Of a stretch of DNA of 63,429 bases, positions 7,313 through 15,792 are shown piece after piece (within the stretch, counting starts at the first letter, position 1; each line of letters opens with the position of its first letter). The notes under the pieces were generated by a model. That model was not told the DNA's origin and did not search any database. It saw only the letters and a list, made by a program, of their open reading frames with translations. The position numbers were made by a program, and so were the translations under genes. This DNA is from Roseburia hominis (lineage in GTDB: Bacteria > Bacillota > Clostridia > Lachnospirales > Lachnospiraceae). The stretch lies in contig JAETOE010000023.1 in assembly GCA_021771815.1 (NCBI GenBank), positions 1 to 63,429 of the forward strand. The letters run 5' to 3'.

Positions 7313-7470
7313 GTATAAAAGAATCAATAGCCTTACACTTGGAGTGTATAGACGAAGTACAGGATGAGAGATTCCTGCGGCAGATACTTACACTTCTGAC
7401 CAAACATAAAGATAGCACCGTTAAATTCCTTGGCGAGAACCGGTGCTATCTAGGAAATGGAGATACATAA
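7309..7470 (+). CDS. Hypothetical small protein (53 aa)
   Basis: The ATG overlaps the previous stop by 4 nt, and AAAGGA precedes it, so the pair is coupled. The peptide MSIKESIALHLECIDEVQDE... is mostly helical. Its last third is encoded by a sequence that also forms an RNA hairpin. No family is recognised. Confidence 0.6.
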   Translation: MSIKESIALHLECIDEVQDERFLRQILTLLTKHKDSTVKFLGENRCYLGNGDT

Positions 7471-7484
7471 TGTATTCCATTTCC
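7411..7484 (+). promoter_or_regulatory. Two tandem strong hairpins (possible attenuator)
   Basis: A perfect 10-bp inverted repeat (7411-7420 with 7441-7450, 20-nt loop) is followed after 2 nt by a second stem. The second is 14 bp with one bulged G (7453-7461 plus 7463-7467 with 7471-7484), followed by AATTTT. The second hairpin encloses the stop codon of the preceding ORF. This could be a weak terminator, an attenuator or an RNase site before the recombination genes. Confidence 0.55.
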
Positions 7485-7523
7485 AATTTTATCACGAAAA
7501 TTGAAGTTTGAAAAGGCGATTTT

Positions 7524-7703
7524 ATGAATTTAAGAATATGTAGAACCTGTGGACATCCGATGGACCCCGGCGAGGGGCAGAATGGCGAATGCGAGGATTG
7601 CCTTGCGGAGAGAAAACGGGTAAAGGATCGCGAGGAACAGATGGGTCAGATGATCCAGTCTACAAACTATGAACAAATGGAAATGGAGGAATTTTTGAGA
7701 TGA
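7524..7703 (+). CDS. Small zinc-ribbon protein (59 aa)
   Basis: The ATG at 7524 follows GAAAAGGCG. CRTCG near the N-terminus and CEDC about 16 residues later form a four-cysteine zinc knuckle, followed by an acidic helix rich in Met and Gln. The stop overlaps the ATG of the ATPase gene, so the two are coupled. Confidence 0.7.
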   Translation: MNLRICRTCGHPMDPGEGQNGECEDCLAERKRVKDREEQMGQMIQSTNYEQMEMEEFLR

Positions 7704-9130
7704 ACATAACAAAAATCAAGATCAAGAACCTTTTTGGTATTAAGGAGTATGAGGCAAACGGCAGTTCTTTGGAGCTTTCCGGCAGGAATGGAACCGGCAA
7801 GTCGTCGGTCTTAGATGCAATTAAATACGCGCTTACAAACAGGAGTGACCGCGAATACATCGTGTACAAGGGCGAGACGGAGGGAGAGATCATCGTTGAG
7901 ACTGACAATGGGCTTGCGATCGACCGTAAGGTACGGACGGATAAAGCGCCTTATAAGTCCGTAAAGCGTAACGGATTGGAAGTAGGCAGCCCGGAAGCGT
8001 TTTTAAAGGAGCTTTTCACTCCATTGCAGTTGAATCCCGTTGAATTTATGGGAATGGATAAGAAACAGCAGAATGCCATTATCCTTGATATGATTGAGTA
8101 CCCGTGGAATATGCAGAAAATCAAGGAGTGGTTTGGAGAGATTCCGGCATGGGTGTCTTACGATCAGAACATTTTATGCGTATTGAACGACATTCAGGCA
8201 GAGAACGGTGATTATTACCAGAATCGTCGGAATATTGACCGTGATATTCGAAATAAGAAAGCCTTTATTAAGGAGATCGCGGAAAGCATCCCGGAGGGAT
8301 ATGACGCAGAAAAGTGGGAACACGAGAGTGCTGGTGATATTTACCGTCAGATTGAGCGATTACAGAAGGAAAACCAGATGATTGAAAAGGCGCAGCATTT
8401 AAAAGAGAGCCGGGACAGCAAAGTGCGCGGTTTTGAGGCTGACAGGGAAATCGACATTTCTGCGCTGGATCGTGAAATCTCCAATCGAGCGAACCAGATT
8501 GACAAGTCCATCGCTTCTCTGAATGAGCAAATTCGTGCATACGAGGCAGAGAAGGAACAACTGGCTGCAAAAAAGGCGGACAAACTGGAAGTGATCGAGC
8601 AGACCTATAAAGCGAATGTAGCCCGGTTCGACGCCGAAGTTGCGGAGTATGAGGAATATGCGGGCAAGGAACTCAACGATGTTTCAGAATTGCAGGAGCA
8701 GGCAAGAACCATTGAGGAAATGCAGTCTCATATCAACGAGTATAAGCGTATGCTGCGTTTGCAGGATGAGGTCGAAGAGATGCGTGTACAGTCGCAGGCG
8801 CTTACGGATAAGATTGAGAAGGCGCGTACACTTCCCGGCGAGATTCTTGCGAATTGCACGATTCCAATCGAAGGGTTGACTGTAGAAAATGGCATTCCTT
8901 TGATTAATGGGCTTCCGGTAAGCAACCTGTCCGAGGGTGAGAAGTTGGATCTTTGTATTGACGTTGCATTACAGAACCCGAACGGCTTGAACATCATCCT
9001 GATTGATGGGGTAGAGAAGCTTGCGACTGATCTTAGAGAGAATCTATATCGGAAGTGCAAGACCAAAGGATTGCAGTTTATTGCCACAAGAACAACAGAT
9101 GAGCCGGATTTGACGGTCGTGGAGTTATAG
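7700..9130 (+). CDS. SMC/RecF-like AAA ATPase of the phage recombination module
   Basis: The 476-residue protein has a Walker A box GRNGTGKSS near residue 28, a long coiled-coil middle (about 210-370), an ABC-type signature LSEGEK and a Walker B NIILIDGVE near residue 425. This is the RecF/RecN/SbcC-like ATPase architecture with a shortened coil. It directly precedes recT and an exonuclease-like gene. It probably serves in DNA end processing or single-strand annealing recombination during phage replication. Confidence 0.85.
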   Translation: MNITKIKIKNLFGIKEYEANGSSLELSGRNGTGKSSVLDAIKYALTNRSDREYIVYKGETEGEIIVETDNGLAIDRKVRTDKAPYKSVKRNGLEVGSPEAFLKELFTPLQLNPVEFMGMDKKQQNAIILDMIEYPWNMQKIKEWFGEIPAWVSYDQNILCVLNDIQAENGDYYQNRRNIDRDIRNKKAFIKEIAESIPEGYDAEKWEHESAGDIYRQIERLQKENQMIEKAQHLKESRDSKVRGFEADREIDISALDREISNRANQIDKSIASLNEQIRAYEAEKEQLAAKKADKLEVIEQTYKANVARFDAEVAEYEEYAGKELNDVSELQEQARTIEEMQSHINEYKRMLRLQDEVEEMRVQSQALTDKIEKARTLPGEILANCTIPIEGLTVENGIPLINGLPVSNLSEGEKLDLCIDVALQNPNGLNIILIDGVEKLATDLRENLYRKCKTKGLQFIATRTTDEPDLTVVEL

Positions 9131-9140
9131 GAGGTTGGAA

Positions 9141-9983
9141 ATGTCAAATGATTTGAGTGTGATTGGACAGGTAAAAGGATTTCTTGCCCAGGACAGTGTA
9201 AAGAAACGCTTTAATGAGGTATTAGGGCAGAAATCAAGTCAATACATGGCATCAATCACAAACGTCGTGAATGGGAGTGCGCAGCTCCAGAAATGCGAGC
9301 CAAAGACAATCCTCTCGGCGGCGTTCGTGGCGGCAAGCTATGATCTGCCTATTGATAGCAATTTAGGTTTTTCAGCGATTGTTCCGTATTATGACGGCAA
9401 GAGCAAAAGTTATCGTGCGCAATTCCAGATGATGTATAAAGGATTTGTTCAGTTGGCTATTCGCAGCGGTTCTTATGAAAATATGAACGTTTCCGAGGTG
9501 TATGAGGATGAACTTGTGTCATACAATCCCATCACCGGCGAACTGGAACTCGTAACAGATTTCAGCAAATGCGAACAGCGAAAAGCCGGGAAGAGGGAGA
9601 ACATTGTTGGCTACTACGCATGGTTTAAACTGTTGACCGGATTTCGAAAGGAACTGTACATGACTGTAGAGGAATGTCGAAATCATGCGTTGCAATATTC
9701 TGCTTCTTATAAGAAGGATATAGAGAAAGGATGGTCGTCATCCAAATGGACAACAGATTTTGATGCAATGTCCAAAAAGACAGTATTAAAGTTGCTTTTA
9801 AGCAGATGGGGAGTCTTGAGCATTGATATGCAGAAAGCCATCCAGGACGATCAGAAAGTGTATGACGAAAATGGGGATGGCGCATATTCGGATAACCAGC
9901 AGGAACTTCCAGTTGTACCAGACCCCTTTGAGAGTAAGTTAGAAAAAGAAGCATCGGAGGTATTTGATAATGATATTGACTAG
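9141..9983 (+). CDS. recT: RecT single-strand annealing recombinase
   Basis: The 280-residue RecT-family protein anneals complementary single strands. Characteristic segments are KTILSAAFVAASYDLPIDSN, QFQMMYKGFVQLAIRSG, and the conserved WTTDFDAMSKKTVLKLLL near residue 205. The start is ATG 9141 with GAGG upstream; a TTG two codons before is less likely. It is followed with overlap by a PD-(D/E)XK nuclease, the usual partner that makes the single strands. Confidence 0.96.
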   Translation: MSNDLSVIGQVKGFLAQDSVKKRFNEVLGQKSSQYMASITNVVNGSAQLQKCEPKTILSAAFVAASYDLPIDSNLGFSAIVPYYDGKSKSYRAQFQMMYKGFVQLAIRSGSYENMNVSEVYEDELVSYNPITGELELVTDFSKCEQRKAGKRENIVGYYAWFKLLTGFRKELYMTVEECRNHALQYSASYKKDIEKGWSSSKWTTDFDAMSKKTVLKLLLSRWGVLSIDMQKAIQDDQKVYDENGDGAYSDNQQELPVVPDPFESKLEKEASEVFDNDID

Positions 9984-10767
9984 CGAGAACTATTTTTCAC
10001 AGGAGGCTGACCGGGAGTATCTTTCGGTCAGTCAATATAAGAATTTTGTAGGAACATTGGGAAAGCCAGCGTGTGAAGCGGAAGCAATGGCGCTTTTAAA
10101 TGGCGATTGGGAGAGGGAAAAGACCACCGCACTCATGGTTGGGTCTTATGTAGATGCTCATTTTGAAGGTACGCTTGATTTGTTCCGTGCGCAGAATCCT
10201 TCTCTTTTCAAGAAAGATGGTGGGTTGAAAGCAGAATATGTAAAAGCCGAGGAAGTCATCAACCGGATTGAGAGAGACGAGCAGTTCATGAAGTATATGT
10301 CCGGTGAGAAGCAGGTGATTATGACAGCAGAAATGTTCGGCGCAAAATGGAAAATCAAGATTGACAGCTATCTTGAAGGAAAAGCTATTGTAGACCTTAA
10401 GGTCATGAGAGAGTTGCATAAGGCTGAATACACCAAAGACTACGGTTATATGGATTTCACTCAGTACTGGGGTTACGACATCCAGGGAGCTGTATATCAG
10501 GAAGTGGTATACAGAAACACTGGAAAGAGATTGCCATTTTATATTGCGGCAGCAACCAAGGAGAAAGAGTCGGATATTGCGCTGATCTGGATCGATGATA
10601 AACATTTGCATGAAAAGTTGATTGAAGTGGAGCAGAACACACCAAAGATACTTGCACTGAAAGCTGGAGATGTAGAGCCGATACGTTGTGAGCTTTGCGA
10701 CTATTGCAAGCACACCAAGGTGTTGACGAAGCCAATTCATTTTTCAGAGCTTCTCGGGGAGGTATGA
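9970..10767 (+). CDS. PD-(D/E)XK exonuclease (RecE/Exo VIII-like)
   Basis: The 265-residue protein matches the PD-(D/E)XK nuclease-like family (DUF3799) found next to recT. Visible are SVSQYKNF at the start, KIKIDSYLEGKAIVDLKVM carrying the D...D-x-K active-site residues, and a four-Cys-like end CELCDYC that suggests an Fe-S or zinc cluster. ATG 9970 (GGAGG 9 nt upstream) is preferred over the TTG at 9964. It overlaps the recT stop and supplies 5'-3' resection for RecT annealing. Confidence 0.9.
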   Translation: MILTSENYFSQEADREYLSVSQYKNFVGTLGKPACEAEAMALLNGDWEREKTTALMVGSYVDAHFEGTLDLFRAQNPSLFKKDGGLKAEYVKAEEVINRIERDEQFMKYMSGEKQVIMTAEMFGAKWKIKIDSYLEGKAIVDLKVMRELHKAEYTKDYGYMDFTQYWGYDIQGAVYQEVVYRNTGKRLPFYIAAATKEKESDIALIWIDDKHLHEKLIEVEQNTPKILALKAGDVEPIRCELCDYCKHTKVLTKPIHFSELLGEV

Positions 10768-10768
10768 G

Positions 10769-11077
10769 ATGAGAGACTCGATTGTTATTGATATGGAATA
10801 CGCCGATTACGACATGATAGACGGAACACCGAATGTTGAGCGTCACCATATCTTTGGCGGTGCAAACAGGGAGTTGTCAGATCAGGACGGCTTATGGGTG
10901 CCGTTGAGTCATGAGCACCATAACGGGAAAATGAGCGTCCACATGAATAAGGAAATGAGAGTGTTGATGCAGATCATAGGACAGCTTGCTTGGGAAAAGA
11001 ACCGTGTAGCGTCTGGTATTTCGGAAAGGGATGCAAGGGAGATGTTCAGAAAGCGGTACAGGCGCAGTTTACTATAG
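10769..11077 (+). CDS. HNH-like nuclease (Ref-like recombination nuclease)
   Basis: The 102-residue protein carries an HNH-type core: VERHHIFGGANR and then PLSHEHHNGKMSVH, with His pairs at the right spacing. This resembles small Ref-type RecA-dependent nucleases and other phage HNH proteins. Start ATG 10769 follows GGGGAGG. The order recT, exonuclease, HNH is common in siphovirus recombination modules. Confidence 0.75.
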   Translation: MRDSIVIDMEYADYDMIDGTPNVERHHIFGGANRELSDQDGLWVPLSHEHHNGKMSVHMNKEMRVLMQIIGQLAWEKNRVASGISERDAREMFRKRYRRSLL

Positions 11078-11152
11078 GTTGAGACACCATGGCGTAAGCC
11101 GAAAGAAACCATTCATGCGGCTATTATATCACGAAGAGGAAGCCATGATATA

Positions 11153-11182
11153 CCTCCGGGAGTTACCCGGAGGGGAAAGGAG
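11153..11182 (+). promoter_or_regulatory. Hairpin touching the ribosome site of the ORF6N gene
   Basis: A perfect 8-bp stem (11153-11160 with 11166-11173, loop AGTTA) is followed directly by GGAAAGGAG and then the TTG start. Such placement can expose or hide the ribosome site. The gap 11078-11152 holds two weaker inverted repeats and no convincing ORF. Confidence 0.5.
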
Positions 11183-11188
11183 AATTAA

Positions 11189-11911
11189 TTGGACAATCCG
11201 AAAATTATTGAATATAGAGATATCAGAGTTTTAACGACGCAGCAGATTGCGGAGGCGTATGGAACGGATGCGCAGGTAATCACGAACAACTACAACCGAA
11301 ACAAAGACAGATACGTTGAGGGAAAACACTTTATCTGTCTGATCGGAGAGGAAAAGTCAGAGTTCATTAAGAAAAATCAAAATGATTTTTCTTCGTTCAC
11401 AAAGGCAAAGGCTATTTACCTTTGGACCGAAAAAGGAGCTTTTCTTCATGCAAAATCTCTGAATACAGACGTTGCATGGGAAGTATACGACCGATTGGTA
11501 GACAGTTACTTCCAGAAGCCACAGAAGCGTCTTACAGACCGCGAGATGATGCGCATTCAGTTAGAGATGTACGACGAGCACGAGGAACGAATTACACACT
11601 TGGAGAACACCATGAACCTTGACTACGGGCAGCAACAGGCGCTTAAGAATGCCGTCAACAAAAAGGTAGTGGCGGTTCTCGGCGGGAAGAAATCCAATGC
11701 TTACCATGAGATAGGCAAAAAGGTATTTGCCGAATGCAATCATGATATACAGGATTTCTTCGAGGTTAATTCACGCAGCAATATACCGCGGCTTAGATAT
11801 CAGGAAGCAATAGATTATGTGAACGGCTGGGAGCCAAGCAATAATACAAGGATTGCGATTCGCGACCGGAATGCGCAGATGAATATCGGGGGAGAGATGG
11901 ATGGAGTATAG
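11189..11911 (+). CDS. ORF6N/ORF6C phage regulatory protein
   Basis: The 240-residue protein has an N-terminal ORF6N domain (EYRDIRVLTTQQIAEAYGTD...) and a C-terminal ORF6C-like domain (YGQQQALKNAVNKKVVAVLGG...). Both are typical of phage antirepressor or regulatory proteins. TTG 11189 follows AAAGGAG at good spacing. It probably binds DNA and helps control the lytic programme; direct targets are unknown. Confidence 0.85.
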   Translation: MDNPKIIEYRDIRVLTTQQIAEAYGTDAQVITNNYNRNKDRYVEGKHFICLIGEEKSEFIKKNQNDFSSFTKAKAIYLWTEKGAFLHAKSLNTDVAWEVYDRLVDSYFQKPQKRLTDREMMRIQLEMYDEHEERITHLENTMNLDYGQQQALKNAVNKKVVAVLGGKKSNAYHEIGKKVFAECNHDIQDFFEVNSRSNIPRLRYQEAIDYVNGWEPSNNTRIAIRDRNAQMNIGGEMDGV

Positions 11912-12329
11912 ATTTACGATTCCCGGTCGGTTGGATGGTTTAAACAGCTATACGGCAGCCAACCGGACGAATCCGCATAAAGGCGGCAAGGTCAAGCGAG
12001 ATAACGAGGATCATATCATCTGGTGTATTCGTCAGCAGCTTAAGGGGGTACATATTGAAAAGCCGGTACTGATTTACTATCACTTCTTTGAGAAGGATAA
12101 CCGGAGGGATGGTGATAATATCCTGTCATGTGCAACAAAGTTTGTGCAGGACAGCCTTGTTAAGACCCATGTGCTACAGGAGGACAACCGGAAGTGCATT
12201 CCGCACTTTTACCATGATGTGACAGTTGATAAGGAAAACCCAAGGATTGAGGTTACGATTACGGAGCTTACGCCGCAGCAGACTTGCATGACATTGAGGG
12301 ACTTGCTTAATGACTTGGAAACGGGGTGA
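11901..12329 (+). CDS. rusA: RusA-family Holliday junction resolvase
   Basis: The 142-residue protein shows the RusA pattern: N-terminal FTIPGRLDGLN, KPVLIYYHFF, then the acidic DGDNILSCATKFVQDSLV and the LQEDN box, which carry the metal-binding aspartates. It resolves four-way junctions made by recombination or replication. It overlaps the previous gene by 11 bp and the operon continues directly. Confidence 0.92.
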   Translation: MEYRFTIPGRLDGLNSYTAANRTNPHKGGKVKRDNEDHIIWCIRQQLKGVHIEKPVLIYYHFFEKDNRRDGDNILSCATKFVQDSLVKTHVLQEDNRKCIPHFYHDVTVDKENPRIEVTITELTPQQTCMTLRDLLNDLETG

Positions 12330-12333
12330 TTAC

Positions 12334-13107
12334 ATGGCGGAGAAGCCCAGTTTTGTCTTATACGTGGAATACCTCAAGCATATACAGAAATTGAGCATGG
12401 AGCAGCGCGGAGAGCTGTTCACGGCGATATTATGTTATGCAGCCGGAGAATCCATACCGGAGCTGGATGCGGCTGCTGACATGGCATTTAGCTTTATTAA
12501 AGAACGTATGGACAGGGATATCGCGGTATACATGGAAAAGGTCGAGAAACGCCGTGAAGCTGGAAAACTTGGTGGCAGACCAAAAGCAAATGGTTTTTCT
12601 GAAAAGCAAGAGAAAGCAAAAAAAGCAAATGGTTTTTCTGAAAAGCAAAAAAACCCTGTTAATGATAATGGTAATGATACTGTTACTGTACCTGTAACTG
12701 ATAATAATAAAAAACTATTAGCGCCGGACGATGAATCGCCTTGCGCCGGAAAATTTCTTCTGAACGACGGTTCGGAGTATGTCATAACTGAGAACGACGT
12801 GGTAACTTACCAGCAGCTCTATCAGGGGATTGATGTACGGGCGGAACTGCGGAAGATGGAGGCATGGTGCTTGTCGAATGAGAAGAACCGAAAAACCCGG
12901 AGTGGTGCGAAAAGATTTTTTAATAACTGGTTAAACAGGGCACAGGATAATTCGAAGCCGGAAAAGGCAGAGAAAAAGCCGGAAGTACAGCCCAAGAAGA
13001 ATGGGTTTAATAACTTTCCACAGAGGCAGTACGACTATGACAAATTGGAAAAGTTGTTATTAAATTCAAATCATAAGGGAGATGATGTAAATGCACAAAG
13101 ACCATAA
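12334..13107 (+). CDS. DUF6291-type phage replication-associated protein
   Basis: The 257-residue protein begins with the DUF6291-like block (SFVLYVEYLKHIQKLSMEQR... ILCYAAG) found in Firmicutes phage replication modules. A low-complexity Lys-rich linker and a C-terminal helical segment (RKMEAWCLSNEKNRK, FFNNWLNRAQ) resemble replisome-organiser C-termini. ATG 12334 is preferred over an upstream in-frame ATG. The linker contains a 28-bp direct repeat (12582-12609 and 12621-12648), which encodes NGFSEKQ twice. Confidence 0.75.
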   Translation: MAEKPSFVLYVEYLKHIQKLSMEQRGELFTAILCYAAGESIPELDAAADMAFSFIKERMDRDIAVYMEKVEKRREAGKLGGRPKANGFSEKQEKAKKANGFSEKQKNPVNDNGNDTVTVPVTDNNKKLLAPDDESPCAGKFLLNDGSEYVITENDVVTYQQLYQGIDVRAELRKMEAWCLSNEKNRKTRSGAKRFFNNWLNRAQDNSKPEKAEKKPEVQPKKNGFNNFPQRQYDYDKLEKLLLNSNHKGDDVNAQRP

Positions 13108-13264
13108 ACATAAAAAGGCAACAACCGCGGATATACAGTCGCGAGAGCTGCGGCAGCCGAAGAGGGTAGACCCGAGGGCGCGTGAGAGGTTTAAGACTAG
13201 ACCTTATGCGTTGGAGTACGCGGAGATGGTAAGAAAGGCAGGGACAGATGAAAGCAATAATTAA
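13091..13264 (+). CDS. Small basic protein (57 aa)
   Basis: The ATG at 13091 follows GGGAGATG and overlaps the previous gene by 17 bp. The peptide is strongly basic and His-rich at its start (MHKDHKHKKATTADI...). Nucleic-acid binding is possible. No family is recognised. Confidence 0.6.
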   Translation: MHKDHKHKKATTADIQSRELRQPKRVDPRARERFKTRPYALEYAEMVRKAGTDESNN

Positions 13265-13868
13265 AGCGCAGGATATGAAAGACTTGATCGAAAAGACCAA
13301 ACGATTCGTATGCAAGAATTATAATACGATAATGAGGTATATACATATCGTTGTTGATGCAGAAAAGCGGGAAGTCAGAGCAGAGGCGGTTGACGGGCAT
13401 CGTTTTTCGGTGGCGTATTGCAAACTGGCAGATGGTAAGGAATCCTTTGAATGTTTTATTACGCAGGATATACCAAAGATTACAAAGTGTGATGAATACG
13501 TGGAGATCGAGACAGATGGAGATAAGGCATTTATCACTGTTGGCGATAACATTAGAGGATATCGGCAGCCGAAGAAACCGTTTTTTGACATATTACAGAT
13601 GATCGAGACGACGGAGGACGAGGATCCTACTATAAAGATCGCATTTAACAGCAAATTACTGGCGGAGGCATTGCAGTCGGTAAAGGATGCTGGTGATAAG
13701 TATAACACGGCGCGGCTTTATCTGTACAATCCCGCTACTCCGGTTTTGATCCGCAGCAACGAGAAGGATGTTGCCGGGGTGTTACCGATACATATTTCTG
13801 TGGAAAAGTGGGAAAAGGATGAGGAAATGATGAAGGGAGGGAAGAGGGATGAAGGTAAAAGAGATTGA
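13248..13868 (+). CDS. Short DNA polymerase III beta (sliding clamp)-like protein
   Basis: The 206-residue protein resembles part of DnaN. AVDGHRFSV matches the clamp 'DG/YR-L' strand, and the C-terminal PVLIRSNEKDVAGVLPI matches the end of the third clamp domain. Bacterial clamps have three domains in about 370 residues, so this one would hold about two. It may assemble as a trimer like PCNA, or bind or poison the host clamp. It sits in the replication region and overlaps both neighbours. Confidence 0.7.
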   Translation: MKAIIKAQDMKDLIEKTKRFVCKNYNTIMRYIHIVVDAEKREVRAEAVDGHRFSVAYCKLADGKESFECFITQDIPKITKCDEYVEIETDGDKAFITVGDNIRGYRQPKKPFFDILQMIETTEDEDPTIKIAFNSKLLAEALQSVKDAGDKYNTARLYLYNPATPVLIRSNEKDVAGVLPIHISVEKWEKDEEMMKGGKRDEGKRD

Positions 13869-14301
13869 ACAGGAGTTGACGGCAGAGGAAGCATTTAAGA
13901 TTTTGGGCGAGATAAGAAGATGCGGAGCTGACAGAGAAAGAAGATGCGCGTCATGCCCTATTTCGCAATACAAAAATGGAATAACCCTTTGTGCAGATAA
14001 TTACGGAATACGCGTATCTGACAGCGAAAGTTTACTCGAAATCTGCAAACAGTGGAAAGCCGATCACGAGAAGAAAGAACCGGAGGTTGAAACGGTGGAT
14101 ATTTGCCGGATTATTGAGATTCTCCCCGATGGACGTAAACGCTGCGTACATGAGGAGGATATCAAACCAGATTCCGACTTTCCATTTGGCGGAAATGAAT
14201 GCGAGGCTGTAGAAGAGATACTGAAATCATATTGCATGGAGCATGAAGGCAAGTTTATCGCGGTGCACGAGGTTATCAGCAGGGTAAAGGCGGTGAATTA
14301 A
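13849..14301 (+). CDS. Hypothetical Cys-containing phage protein (150 aa)
   Basis: An N-terminal segment has four cysteines (RRCGADRERRCASCPISQY) plus a later CADNYG, suggesting a metal knuckle. The C-terminal half is acidic (HEEDIKPDSDFPFGGNE...). Proteins of this type recur in Lachnospiraceae phages but I know no function. It overlaps the clamp-like gene by 20 bp. Confidence 0.7.
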   Translation: MKVKEIEQELTAEEAFKILGEIRRCGADRERRCASCPISQYKNGITLCADNYGIRVSDSESLLEICKQWKADHEKKEPEVETVDICRIIEILPDGRKRCVHEEDIKPDSDFPFGGNECEAVEEILKSYCMEHEGKFIAVHEVISRVKAVN

Positions 14302-14411
14302 TGGAAAACATTGAGAAATTAAGGGAAACCATAAAGCAAATGGAACCGGAAGAGTTCGTCGTAGAATTTTTAGAGTGGCTCTACGATCACGACGATGCAG
14401 ACATCACATGA
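14301..14411 (+). CDS. Very small acidic ORF (36 aa)
   Basis: The ATG at 14301 touches the previous stop codon (TAATG), with AAAGGCGG upstream. The peptide MENIEKLRETIKQMEPEEFV... ends acidic. Coupled translation makes it credible. The following 14412-14617 has no ORF with a ribosome site; overlapping 23- and 33-codon frames there were not accepted. Confidence 0.5.
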   Translation: MENIEKLRETIKQMEPEEFVVEFLEWLYDHDDADIT

Positions 14412-14617
14412 ATGACAGACGTTGTAGATACATTGCTCGCAGAGTGCGAGGACGAGTTAAGCCGAGTAGCGGAAAATATCTGAAATCTGCCAACAAGACA
14501 ACCGTTTGACCGTTCATTTGTCTCTAAACTATTGAGATGGTACCACGTTTACGACGGGCGGTAGTGCAGATCCCACCTTGTACGAAAACAAGGGACAACT
14601 ACACTAGATTTGATCAA

Positions 14618-14666
14618 GAAAGGAGCACGGGACCTTCCCGGGAATAAGGCGCGCCGGGTTTCTTTC
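14618..14666 (+). promoter_or_regulatory. Leader hairpin 1 (before PAPS-reductase-like gene)
   Basis: GAAAG (14618-14622) pairs with CTTTC (14662-14666), and GACC (14631-14634) pairs with GGTT (14657-14660). An 8-nt 5' bulge that contains GGAG interrupts the stem. The loop holds GGGAATAAGG. The same architecture precedes the methyltransferase gene at 15793-15839. The ribosome-binding bases are thus locked in an RNA structure 48 nt ahead of the start codon. Confidence 0.6.
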
Positions 14667-14672
14667 GGGAAA

Positions 14673-15788
14673 ATGAAACAAGAGTATAAAAGCAGGGTAT
14701 ATACAGACCGACCGGATTATGCGGATTTTGAACCAGCGGCAAAATTTGAAGCGATAAAGAGCATAATCGTGAAGCGGCTTAGAGAGCATCCGAATGCGAT
14801 CTGTTCATATTCTGGAGGATCGGACAGTGACATAATGATTGACGTTATCGAACAGACACGAATGATCTTCGGTATTCCGCCGATCAAGTATGTATTTTTT
14901 AACACAGGGTTGGAAATGCAAGCGACAAAAGACCATGTTAAGGAAGTGGAGAGAAAGTACGGTATAGAAATCGAAGAGTGTAGACCGAAAATCAATATTG
15001 TAAATGCAACGCGGACTTATGGGATCCCTTTTGTATCGAAGATAATGTCAGCCGGTCTATCAGAATGGCAGAAAAAAGGCATACCATTATCCATAGCTGA
15101 TGAATACGATCGGGCAGAAGATAAAGCCGAGAAGCGTGCGGAATTGAAAGAGCGATACCCAAATTGTGAGAGCGTTATCAACTTCCTGTGCTGTTGCAAT
15201 TCAGCCGGTGAACCGCGACCGAACATCCAGCTTGTAATTAACTCGTCAAAGTACATGAAGGATTTTATCAATGAGAATCCTCCAGACTTTAAGATAAGCG
15301 CAAAATGCTGTGATTACTGTAAAAAACAAGTCGCGCACAGAGTCCAGAAAGAATATGACATGATAATTACAGGAGAGCGCAGGGATGAGGGCGGGATGAG
15401 GTCGGTGCCGCGCAAGGATAATACAGCACTGTGCTTCACGGAGACATCGAGCGGTCAATATCGGTTGCGTCCACTGTATTATGTCTCTGATAAAGATAAG
15501 GCATGGTATAAGGATTACTACGGAATAAAATATTCTGCCGCATATGAAGTATATGGGCTTACAAGAACGGGATGTTGCGGATGCCCTATATCATATAAGG
15601 CTGTAGACGACCTTGAAAAGATACGAAAATATGAGCCGAATGTTGTAAAGGCGGCGTGGAATATATTCGGAAAAAGCTATGAGTATCGAATGAAATACAA
15701 CGAGTACAAGCGGATAAGAATGGAACAAGAAAAAGAGGCTGCAAACAATGTAGACGGACAGATGAGCATTGACGAGTTTATAAATTAG
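14673..15788 (+). CDS. PP-loop ATPase / PAPS-reductase-like phage enzyme
   Basis: The 371-residue protein carries the PP-loop SGGSDS (about residues 47-52) of the PAPS reductase/ATP pyrophosphatase superfamily. It also has clustered cysteines: FLCCC near 197, KCCDYCKK near 237, and RTGCCGCPISY near 316. The last of these is typical of Fe-S or zinc-binding DndC-like and phage PAPS-reductase-like proteins. Sulfur transfer or nucleotide modification is possible; canonical sulfate assimilation is unlikely. Start ATG 14673 is an assumption, since an upstream TTG frame is open. The C-terminus DGQMSIDEF resembles a clamp-binding motif. Confidence 0.8.
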   Translation: MKQEYKSRVYTDRPDYADFEPAAKFEAIKSIIVKRLREHPNAICSYSGGSDSDIMIDVIEQTRMIFGIPPIKYVFFNTGLEMQATKDHVKEVERKYGIEIEECRPKINIVNATRTYGIPFVSKIMSAGLSEWQKKGIPLSIADEYDRAEDKAEKRAELKERYPNCESVINFLCCCNSAGEPRPNIQLVINSSKYMKDFINENPPDFKISAKCCDYCKKQVAHRVQKEYDMIITGERRDEGGMRSVPRKDNTALCFTETSSGQYRLRPLYYVSDKDKAWYKDYYGIKYSAAYEVYGLTRTGCCGCPISYKAVDDLEKIRKYEPNVVKAAWNIFGKSYEYRMKYNEYKRIRMEQEKEAANNVDGQMSIDEFIN

Positions 15789-15792
15789 AAGA

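Noticed and set aside
11031-11234. 67-codon + ORF between the HNH and ORF6N genes
   Set aside because: It overlaps both genes in another frame and has no convincing ribosome site.
14408-14510. Two overlapping 23- and 33-codon ORFs after the 36-residue gene
   Set aside because: Neither has a ribosome-binding site, and they overlap each other in different frames.
14610-14672. Upstream TTG extension of the PAPS-reductase-like gene
   Set aside because: The extension would run through the leader hairpin and lacks a ribosome site before the TTG; homology starts after the ATG at 14673.
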